From Marivirga harenae (GTDB taxonomy: Bacteria; Bacteroidota; Bacteroidia; Cytophagales; Cyclobacteriaceae), in assembly GCF_030534335.1 (NCBI RefSeq), contig NZ_CP130565.1:2749501-2813500 (forward strand): a stretch of DNA of 64,000 nucleotides, read 5' to 3'. A program made the position numbers and the translations under genes. Shown here piece after piece: positions 54,628-62,078 of this stretch. Every line of letters begins with the position of its first letter. Within the stretch, counting starts at the first letter, position 1. The notes below the pieces were generated by a model. That model searched no databases, had not been told where the DNA came from, and saw only the letters and a program-made list of their open reading frames with translations.

Positions 54628-56001
54628 TCAGTTTCGAATTAACGGTCGAAATAATTCAAAATCGAACTTGCTAAAGATTCCAAAGGCTGTTTTTTGATCA
54701 ACTACAATGTGACTAATTCTGCCGCTAGTCATTTTCTTGTTTCTTTTAAAATTTGCGATCGTTGATAAAACGATACCGCCTACCCCTTTATACAGAGCCT
54801 CTCTTTCAAGCTTCGTAAATTTTTCTTGTTCCAAAATAGGAGCCAGAGTCTTTCCTGTATGTTGATAATATAATCTATTATCAGGCCTAACGCTTAAAAC
54901 AGCATCAGATTTAAATAGCGTTAATGTATCTATAGCTTCATCAATAGTTTCTGCTTCCAAAAATGGGAATTCGATAGAGATTGTCATGACAGCATCATAA
55001 TTTCTGCCATTGTGCTCTTCATAATCTATTGATTGTTGAATAGTATCGTTCAAGCTTTGATTTTTATCAGCATAAGCTTTTGGTCTTTCGATAATAATGA
55101 TTTTCTCATTTCCATTGAACTTCTCAACAGCATGCCTTAAAATGTCCTCATCTGCGCTGGAAATCACTAAATGACTGAGTTTGTTACTTGCTAAACAAGC
55201 TTGGACTTTCCTTTCTAATAGACTTCTACCTTCAATTTCAAAAAGTGGAAGATTAATGTTATCGATGAAAGTGTTTCTCACTGGAATGATTCCTAAAGTT
55301 GATGGAGATTTGAAGTTTTCATCTACAAATACTGATTTGATTTGCTTACGGGTTTTTAAGATTTTATCCTCATTAGTAGTCAAGTTTTGTCCATGCCGTC
55401 TATAGGAGAATAGGGGCTCGTTTATGTTACTTACTTTATGATGAGTGATGAATTTGATCCAAAGATCATAACCATCTTGGCACGTAAAGCTTTCGTTGTA
55501 TCCGCCCAATGATTTTAAAAACTCAAGGCGAATCATTGTACAAGCACCGTGCGCAGGTTGGTCGTACAGAGATACTTCTTTCTCGAAATTATGACGTTGT
55601 TCTAATCCCGTACGGTTTCCATCTGCATCTACATAATAGTAGTCAGGAAAAACTAGGCCCAATCTAGCATCTTTTTCCAATGCAAGGCTCATTTTTTCTA
55701 GTGCTGTTTTTTCCAAGAAATCATCAGCATCTAAACGCATCAAGTATTGACCATTTGCGGCACGCATCGCTACGTTATTGGTAATATTCAGCCCTTTGTT
55801 TTGCTGATAAATTATAGAGATTTGGTCCTGTCCTCTGTAGTTTTCGATAATAGCTTTACTATCATCAGTAGATCCATCATCAATTATGAAAAGCTCAAAG
55901 TCTTTCATTGATTGCGCTAAAACACTTTCAATGGCTGTTTGAATGTACTTTTCATAATTGAAATTGGTTATATATACAGTAACTAATGGACGATTTCCCA
56001 T
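54628..56001 (-). CDS. fusion of family 2 glycosyltransferase and cytidylyltransferase-like domain
   Basis: 457 residues. Residues 1-220 are a GT-A fold glycosyltransferase: VTVYITNFNYEKYIQTAIESV, IIDDGSTDD, MRLDADDFLEK (DxD) and CQDGYDLWIKF. Residues 235-457 resemble acylneuraminate (CMP-sugar) cytidylyltransferases: GIIPVRNTFIDNINLPLFEI in place of the usual IPARgGSKgIpgKN, then GRSLLERKVQACLASNKLSHLVISSADEDI and ERPKAYADKNQSLND. The nucleotide-binding loop is degenerate, so the second domain may be inactive or altered. The neighbours encode NeuB and an SpsF-like enzyme. Confidence 0.82.
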   Translation of the reverse strand: MGNRPLVTVYITNFNYEKYIQTAIESVLAQSMKDFELFIIDDGSTDDSKAIIENYRGQDQISIIYQQNKGLNITNNVAMRAANGQYLMRLDADDFLEKTALEKMSLALEKDARLGLVFPDYYYVDADGNRTGLEQRHNFEKEVSLYDQPAHGACTMIRLEFLKSLGGYNESFTCQDGYDLWIKFITHHKVSNINEPLFSYRRHGQNLTTNEDKILKTRKQIKSVFVDENFKSPSTLGIIPVRNTFIDNINLPLFEIEGRSLLERKVQACLASNKLSHLVISSADEDILRHAVEKFNGNEKIIIIERPKAYADKNQSLNDTIQQSIDYEEHNGRNYDAVMTISIEFPFLEAETIDEAIDTLTLFKSDAVLSVRPDNRLYYQHTGKTLAPILEQEKFTKLEREALYKGVGGIVLSTIANFKRNKKMTSGRISHIVVDQKTAFGIFSKFDFELFRPLIRN

Positions 56002-56007
56002 AGTGAT

Positions 56008-57126
56008 TTATGATTTAAACGGGACCCCAGCCAGCGTAATTCCGTCTGAAAATATATTTTCATCTACAAATTGTTGTAATTCCATTTGAACAGAGCCGGT
56101 TTTGGTGAAAGCATCATAAGCACCAGTTTTTGTAGATATTTGCATTAATGTCTCGTAAACATCCATTCCGTAGTACCAAACTGCTGCTGGTTTGAACTTG
56201 TTTTTGTAATACAACTCTGATGCTGAAGCATCTGTGAATGCCATAATGTGCCCCATAGGGTCTAAATGCCTAATGACGGTATCAGTTGATAATTGCTGTA
56301 TGGCACTACTCAGTGAATGCCATCTTGGAAGTTTTGAAATTACCATACCCGCATCGCTCTTGGATACGATATCATAAGCTTTCTCCAATATCGCAGATGG
56401 ATTTGGAGTGTGTTCTAATAATCCCCAAAAAGTCACGATATCATAACCATCATAATCGCTTTCTATTTTGAGGAAGTCTCTGCTATCAAGATCAATACCC
56501 CAGATTTCCTTCGAAAAATCACGACTTGACTGGCTTAATTCAATGCCGTCAGCGGCTATTCCTTCTCTCCGACAAGCTTCCACAAAATGTCCAGCGCCTG
56601 AACCAACATCTAGGATTTTTTTAGGCTTTCGTCCATGGGCTTTTTCAAAAACTTCCATAGTCCATTTTAACCAGGGAACTGCAATAGCATTTAATCGTGA
56701 TTCGGCAGCGGTTTTATCAGTATAAGTAGCTGCATATGTGATATCATTAAGGTAGAAGCCTTCAATTGCGCTTTTTGACGGTCTTTCTAGCACATATACA
56801 TGTGTGCAATTATTACACATGGCATATTTCGCCCCATAGATATTAGTTTTTAATTCTGTATTTTGCGAGGATTCACTACAAACAGGGCAAGCTTCTACTG
56901 GCTCTGTGTTTTCAGGCTTATAAATATCAGTTCGGCTTTCCTTATAGTAAGCTTGATTTTTTTTAAGTTTTTCAACGATATTTTTTTTCAATGCTAGAAG
57001 ATCTGTTTTTTTACCTAAATAAGTATCTACTTCAAACTGTTCGGCAGCATCTTTTTCAGTTCTTATCCACTGTTCTTGATTTCTTTCCCCTTTTTTTGAC
57101 ATTGGGGTCAATCTCATCCAATCCAT
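56008..57126 (-). CDS. SAM-dependent methyltransferase with zinc-ribbon-like N-terminal domain
   Basis: 372 residues. A Cys-x2-Cys ... Cys-x2-Cys pair (CPVCSES at about residue 83, CNNCTHVY at about residue 103) suggests a metal-binding ribbon. The class I methyltransferase core has motif I ILDVGSGAGHF at about residue 168, and GLLEHTPNPSAIL follows. This layout is common in C-methyltransferases of nucleotide-sugar pathways and in glycan clusters. The target is not known. It lies between neuB and the glycosyltransferase fusion with short gaps. Confidence 0.85.
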   Translation of the reverse strand: MDWMRLTPMSKKGERNQEQWIRTEKDAAEQFEVDTYLGKKTDLLALKKNIVEKLKKNQAYYKESRTDIYKPENTEPVEACPVCSESSQNTELKTNIYGAKYAMCNNCTHVYVLERPSKSAIEGFYLNDITYAATYTDKTAAESRLNAIAVPWLKWTMEVFEKAHGRKPKKILDVGSGAGHFVEACRREGIAADGIELSQSSRDFSKEIWGIDLDSRDFLKIESDYDGYDIVTFWGLLEHTPNPSAILEKAYDIVSKSDAGMVISKLPRWHSLSSAIQQLSTDTVIRHLDPMGHIMAFTDASASELYYKNKFKPAAVWYYGMDVYETLMQISTKTGAYDAFTKTGSVQMELQQFVDENIFSDGITLAGVPFKS

Positions 57127-57144
57127 AATTTTTATTTATGTGGG

Positions 57145-58161
57145 TTATTCAAAATAATCCCAACTTAATTTCTGATATTTTTCTAAATCTTGTAATGCTT
57201 TTTTACCAATTAATTGGTCGTATTCCCTAGCATCAATTCCATGAAATGGTCTTAATACTGTTAAGTCTTTTTCACTTAAAATTTCTCCTTTTTTAATGTC
57301 TTTTAATGGATACACCGCCCTTCGAAATGATTTGTCGTGCCCATTATTTATTTCAATTGGCAAGGCTTTCTTTTCTGAGGCACCTTTCAAGGTATTGATT
57401 AATTTAATTTTCTGAATTAATTCCTGCACCTCGTCTTTGGTAAGCGATACTTTATGATCCCTGAAAGTTTTGCCAGTTCTATCGTCTGTAAAATGAAATT
57501 CCAACACTTCAGCACCCATAGCAACTGCAATTTCCATAGCATAATTACCTTCTGTATGATCTGAATATCCAACGGCACAATTTAATAATTCCTTAAAGCG
57601 ATGCATCACATTTAAATTGGCATCAGAATTATTGATAGGGTACATAGAAGTACATTGCAAAACCGCTATGTTTTCTTCGTTTTTGTAGAAGTCATTTTGT
57701 TGCCTTAAAAAGTCAATGGCTTCTACCACTTCCTTCTCGCTTGCTAATCCAGTTGAAATCAAAATAGGCTTTTGATATTTTGCTAATTCCCTCAACATCG
57801 GGTATGCAGTCAAATCACCAGAACCCACTTTGAAAAAATCCATATAAGGATTTATCCACTCCAATGCATCAAAATTCCATACTGAGGCAGTATAGCCCAC
57901 TTTTTGATTATGGCACATTTCTGCTAATTCAATATGTTGCTCTGGATTTAACTCAAATTTTTTGAAATGCTGGTTTCGGTCAGGACTTTCCAGTTTACTT
58001 ACCAATCCATCGCCTGTGTATATTTGAAATTTTACATAATCAGCACCAGAATCAATTGCTAATTGGGTTAGTTTTTTGGCATATTCAAAATTACCTTCAT
58101 GATTACCGCCAATTTCTGCAATTAACAACGGGCCGTGCTTTCCCTTCCAATTATTCTGCAT
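57145..58161 (-). CDS. neuB: N-acetylneuraminate synthase-type protein (NeuB family)
   Basis: 338 residues. A TIM-barrel NeuB domain has GPLLIAEIGGNHEGN at about residues 10-24, VKFQIYTGD, FFKVGSGDLTAYPML and ILISTGLA. A C-terminal SAF (antifreeze-like) domain carries FRRAVYPLKDIKKGEILSEK. It would condense phosphoenolpyruvate with an N-acylated hexosamine to give a nonulosonic acid (sialic, legionaminic or pseudaminic type). No NeuC or Pse/Leg dehydratase is in the window, so the exact sugar is open. It overlaps the cytidylyltransferase gene by 11 bases. Confidence 0.9.
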   Translation of the reverse strand: MQNNWKGKHGPLLIAEIGGNHEGNFEYAKKLTQLAIDSGADYVKFQIYTGDGLVSKLESPDRNQHFKKFELNPEQHIELAEMCHNQKVGYTASVWNFDALEWINPYMDFFKVGSGDLTAYPMLRELAKYQKPILISTGLASEKEVVEAIDFLRQQNDFYKNEENIAVLQCTSMYPINNSDANLNVMHRFKELLNCAVGYSDHTEGNYAMEIAVAMGAEVLEFHFTDDRTGKTFRDHKVSLTKDEVQELIQKIKLINTLKGASEKKALPIEINNGHDKSFRRAVYPLKDIKKGEILSEKDLTVLRPFHGIDAREYDQLIGKKALQDLEKYQKLSWDYFE

Positions 58162-58840
58162 TCAAATACATTTTTGTTATAGCCTTCCAATCATAAGTAA
58201 AATGAGGATTGTCCATATTTTTTATGATTGAACTTACAAAGTTAAAATCATTTTGGGTATCTACCGCCATTTTTAAACCTTTTGCTTCTTCCATTTCTTT
58301 ATTTTTGAAGAAATGAAACTTACCCAGATTTTCATTCTCATAAAAATATAGTGTAACATGCTCTCGATGAGATTCTTCTTTAAATTTTTTGATTTGCTGC
58401 TGATAAAATGAAGAAGAAACTACTTCCACGCTCATGCCTGTTGGGAACGTTCTGCCTTTTACGTTGGATACAAAGTCGTAATTATTTTCCAATGCTAAAT
58501 CAATTGCTTTATCTACCAATTGTGCATCCGTAAAAATATTATCACCATTTATTCTCACCCCATAATCAAAATTGAAATGTTGCAAGCAATCTGCAAATCT
58601 TTGGCTTACATTTTTCAAATCACCTTTAAAATATGGGATATTGTGCTTTTCACAATATTCAACTATTGGCTCATCGGTAACTTGGTTTGAAGTGGCAATC
58701 ACTATGTTTTTATGGTAGTTGGATTGTTGCAACCTTTCAAGAATGTAAGCGAGCAATGGTTTTCCATTGATTTCTTTTAATATTTTCCCTGGCAATCTGG
58801 AAGAATTAAATCGGCAAATGACTATAATCCCTACTTTCAT
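58151..58840 (-). CDS. SpsF/NeuA-like cytidylyltransferase
   Basis: 229 residues. The nucleotidyltransferase motif RFNSSRLPGKILKEINGKPLL is at about residues 10-30, followed by IVIATSNQVTDEPI, FKGDLKNVSQRFADC and VRINGDNIFTDAQLVD (metal/nucleotide binding). It is close to the spore-coat-polysaccharide SpsF family and acylneuraminate cytidylyltransferases. Next to neuB it is the best candidate for activating the nonulosonate with CTP. It overlaps both neighbours by a few bases. Confidence 0.88.
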   Translation of the reverse strand: MKVGIIVICRFNSSRLPGKILKEINGKPLLAYILERLQQSNYHKNIVIATSNQVTDEPIVEYCEKHNIPYFKGDLKNVSQRFADCLQHFNFDYGVRINGDNIFTDAQLVDKAIDLALENNYDFVSNVKGRTFPTGMSVEVVSSSFYQQQIKKFKEESHREHVTLYFYENENLGKFHFFKNKEMEEAKGLKMAVDTQNDFNFVSSIIKNMDNPHFTYDWKAITKMYLNAE

Positions 58841-59385
58841 TTTCTTTCACTGATTTTCTTAGCTGGAATTCCACCAAAGATTTCATTACTTTTTATATGC
58901 CCTGATACTACTGCTCCTGCGGCAATTACTGCCCCATCTTCAATGGTAGTTCCTTTTAAAATTTTTGCTCCAGTTCCAATCCAAACATCATTGCCAATGG
59001 AAACTGGATCCGTGACATTTGGCTGTTGGTTGATAAGTGTTCCTTTTTTTGCAGTGTGATCACTATCCACTATATAAACAAATGGAGCAATCAGGCAATC
59101 ATCTCCAATTTTGATGTTTTCTGAGGCAAAAATAAAGGTATGAAATCCAACGGTAGCGTTTTTACCTATGCTAATTTTAGCCGTTTCATTGCAAGCACAA
59201 ATGCGACTTCCTTCTTTTAAAACTGCATAATTATCAATAGAAATGTTTTTAGGAAAACGCTGTAATTCTACATTTTTATCAAAGAAAACCTGTTCTCCTA
59301 AAAAGCCAATTCGCTTTCTTTCTTGGAATGATCGCCAACGGTTTTTCCAAGTAAACTTCAAATGTTTTCTTAACTGACTAGCCAT
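58837..59385 (-). CDS. hexapeptide-repeat acyltransferase
   Basis: 182 residues with left-handed beta-helix repeats (ISIGKNATVGFHTF, IKIGDDCLIAPFV, VSIGNDVWIGTGAKI, TTIEDGAVIAAGAVVSG) and the catalytic-type His in VDSDHTAKKG. The end motif GGIPAKKI is standard for O- or N-acetyltransferases acting on sugars. The N-terminal 25 residues are basic. The gene shares ATGA with the next one. It is probably an O-acetyltransferase for the surface glycan. Confidence 0.9.
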   Translation of the reverse strand: MASQLRKHLKFTWKNRWRSFQERKRIGFLGEQVFFDKNVELQRFPKNISIDNYAVLKEGSRICACNETAKISIGKNATVGFHTFIFASENIKIGDDCLIAPFVYIVDSDHTAKKGTLINQQPNVTDPVSIGNDVWIGTGAKILKGTTIEDGAVIAAGAVVSGHIKSNEIFGGIPAKKISERK

Positions 59386-60817
59386 TTTGTTGCTGATTCA
59401 CAAAATCTAAAGGGAAAATTGATTCCCAATCCTGCTTATTTAATTTTTCCTCAATATGGTGTTTTTTGTAGAATTCATCCATAGTCTTCCAATATTCTTT
59501 TCTCCTGCTTTCAAAGCCGGTTAAATTCATGCTCTCAAAAACATAAATCGTCTTTCTAAAATAGGGCAGCTTGGCAAATATGTTTTTATTGAAAAAATAT
59601 TTACCAAAATGCATTAAAAAGTATAGCCTTAGATGACGGAGGTTAAGTTTGGGTTTTGATTCCCCAGGTTCAATTTTATTTAAAGTTTTAATTAAAAAAT
59701 AGAGCGCTCGCAAATGATTTTTACCATCTGCATAACCTATGGTATCATGAATTAAAAATGCTCTGTTTTTTTGGAGCTCAGGCCGACTAAATATTTTGAT
59801 GTCTTGAGTAATGTAGTATTCATCGATTACCTCTTGAAGTTCTGTGTAATTAGAAACCTTTGGAGAGCCAATATGAAGGTTGTTTCTAGGGAAATCGGTT
59901 CCATCATTAATTAAAATAGTTTGTTTTCCTAACATCCAGCCTTCTAATGATGTGGTGGTCTCAAATCCCATCCAAAAATCCGATACATTGATAAGGTCAT
60001 GTATTTGCTCTTTATGCCAAAAATACAATACATTGTCATAGTCCAGTAACTCATTCATTTCGTTTGGCCCTTCGGATAAATCAGATTCAAATGCTTCTTT
60101 GGGATGTCTTTTAAAAACGAATAGAATGTCAGGATTATTTTCAATGGCTAGCTTCAGTATGTCTCGAACATATACTCTGTATTTTTTCACCCATTCGAAA
60201 CGTTTTTCTTTATCATTTGGGAAAATATGGTTTAATGCAACATCCTTATGAGCGCTGTATATCTTTCCAAATCCCCAACCAGCGTAGCCAATAATTTTGG
60301 TGTATTTTTCTTTGTTATATTTTTTTAGAAAAACATCTCTTTGCATGAATTTTCCATAAACATATCGGTCAAATCCTGTTGCGCCAGTCAATACAATTTT
60401 CTCCTTTTGCTCATTTGGAGCTATTTTCTTTATAAATTCTTGCGTTCTTTCAGACCAACATGTAACCCATTCTTGATAAAAGAATTGATCTTTATTGTAC
60501 CCCCAATATGGAAAGCTTCCATCTGTTCTAAAATTACCTTCTGATTCTAAGGCAAAAACCTTAATTCCGCATTGGTAGGCATATTTTGCTATTTCAAAAT
60601 ACATATGATGCCCTTTTGCGTTTGGTAAAATAATTAAATCTGGTTTTTCTATTTTAATCTTATGGATATCCCATATAAACAATACTGTAAGTTCACAATT
60701 AATAGCCTTTTCCAAGCCGTATAAAACAGGAAGTACTATTTCTGTATCCCTGCCCACAGCTTTATCAAGAAAACAAAATATCTTTAACTTTTTGGGCTTA
60801 TTGTTCATGGATTTCAT
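59378..60817 (-). CDS. surface-carbohydrate biosynthesis protein (GT-B-like)
   Basis: 479 residues, no signal peptide. Two Rossmann-like halves are visible: KIFCFLDKAVGRDTEIVLP, PDLIILPNAKGHHMYFEIA and VFALESEGNF, then ILFVFKRHPKEA and a late VSDFWMGFETTTSLEGWMLGK. The latter resembles the donor-site Glu/Thr/Ser region of capsule and CDP-glycerol-type glycosyltransferases. The exact family is not certain. ATG 60817 is given; ATG 60808 is also possible. It overlaps the next upstream gene by 20 bases. Confidence 0.75.
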   Translation of the reverse strand: MKSMNNKPKKLKIFCFLDKAVGRDTEIVLPVLYGLEKAINCELTVLFIWDIHKIKIEKPDLIILPNAKGHHMYFEIAKYAYQCGIKVFALESEGNFRTDGSFPYWGYNKDQFFYQEWVTCWSERTQEFIKKIAPNEQKEKIVLTGATGFDRYVYGKFMQRDVFLKKYNKEKYTKIIGYAGWGFGKIYSAHKDVALNHIFPNDKEKRFEWVKKYRVYVRDILKLAIENNPDILFVFKRHPKEAFESDLSEGPNEMNELLDYDNVLYFWHKEQIHDLINVSDFWMGFETTTSLEGWMLGKQTILINDGTDFPRNNLHIGSPKVSNYTELQEVIDEYYITQDIKIFSRPELQKNRAFLIHDTIGYADGKNHLRALYFLIKTLNKIEPGESKPKLNLRHLRLYFLMHFGKYFFNKNIFAKLPYFRKTIYVFESMNLTGFESRRKEYWKTMDEFYKKHHIEEKLNKQDWESIFPLDFVNQQQNG

Positions 60818-62078
60818 TCAGGTAATGAGATATCTTTTGCGTTTGTTGTTTATTGGAGTATGTCTCTATTTCTTTTTTATCCACATTTATTGCGTTAGGT
60901 TTTTGAATCAAATCTTCAATAAAATTCCTAATTCCTTTTATATCTTCATATTCAAAACTACTTCCAATTTTACACTTATTAATAATTTTGGAGGCATCGC
61001 CATTGGATTTCCCTAAGCATAGAATGGGATTGTACGTACGTAAATATTCATATAATTTACCTGGTAATCTACCCTCTGCATTATCAGCTTTATTTAAAGG
61101 TAATAATAGTAGATGGGCATTCATTGCTAATTGTAAAGATCGTTTTCTTGATATTATTCCTTTGTAAATTACTTCGATTTTTGAGTTGTCGTTCAACTCC
61201 TTCTGTACCTGTTGATCAACTTGCCCAGCAAGTATAATTCTAATTTTCCTATTAGTTTCAATTTTCGATAATTCGTCAATTAATCCTACAGGGTTTCTAT
61301 CAATTCCTAGTAAACCAATATGGACTATATCAAAATATTCATCATTTTGATTTTTCTCTAAGGATTTGAAATCGTCCTCATCATAGCCATAATAAATCAC
61401 ATCCACGTTTTTTGCTCCAATTGACTCCAGTTCTTTTTTCCAAGTAGGGCTGGCTATGGTGATTTTTTTTGCTTGCTGAAAAATACCCTGCTCCATTATT
61501 GAATGTATTTTATCAGCAAATTTTGTAATATACATCATCTGGTAATAATCAGCTTGTGTCCATGGGTCTTGAAAATCAGCTAACCAAGGAATTTCTAAAT
61601 CTTTTGATAGAAAGTAAGCAATTCGGTTATTGGTATGTGGGGGACCATCAGAGAATATTGCATCAACAGGATTAACCTTCAGATATTTTTTTAAATATTT
61701 CACTGAAGGATTAATCCAAAGACTTCTAGCATCTGGAATAAAGAAATTTCCCCTAATCCAAATGCCTAATTTGTCTAAGAAGTTTTGCTTTTTATCACGA
61801 ACCTGCACTATGGAATTCAATGCGTCTTCTTTTTTTCTTCTGGTAAGCCATTTAAAAACTTTAAATGGTTCAATTATAGGCTGTTTCAAAATGGTAATCC
61901 CTTTGGGGATATCATCATATCCTCCCTCATCATAATAAGGGTAATGGGCATTTTCAGCAGTATAAATTACTGGCTCCCAACCAAATTCTCTTAAATATTT
62001 AGCGATTTTTAATGACCTTAATACACTTATCCCTCCAGACGGTGGCCAATAATAAGTAATGATCAATACTTTTTTCAT
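60798..62078 (-). CDS. GT4-type glycosyltransferase
   Basis: 426 residues of GT-B fold. The N-terminus ITYYWPPSGGISVLRSLKIAKYL is typical of GT4 transferases (acceptor-side Gly loop). Also visible are DAIFSDGPPHTNN, PWLADFQDPWTQ, KKITIASPTWKKEL, VHIGLLGIDRNP (start of the second domain) and LLLPLNKADNAEGRLPGKLYEYLRT, the donor-binding E-x7-E-like region. The sugar and acceptor are unknown. ATGA overlap with the YfhO-like gene shows they are one operon. Confidence 0.9.
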   Translation of the reverse strand: MKKVLIITYYWPPSGGISVLRSLKIAKYLREFGWEPVIYTAENAHYPYYDEGGYDDIPKGITILKQPIIEPFKVFKWLTRRKKEDALNSIVQVRDKKQNFLDKLGIWIRGNFFIPDARSLWINPSVKYLKKYLKVNPVDAIFSDGPPHTNNRIAYFLSKDLEIPWLADFQDPWTQADYYQMMYITKFADKIHSIMEQGIFQQAKKITIASPTWKKELESIGAKNVDVIYYGYDEDDFKSLEKNQNDEYFDIVHIGLLGIDRNPVGLIDELSKIETNRKIRIILAGQVDQQVQKELNDNSKIEVIYKGIISRKRSLQLAMNAHLLLLPLNKADNAEGRLPGKLYEYLRTYNPILCLGKSNGDASKIINKCKIGSSFEYEDIKGIRNFIEDLIQKPNAINVDKKEIETYSNKQQTQKISHYLNEIHEQ

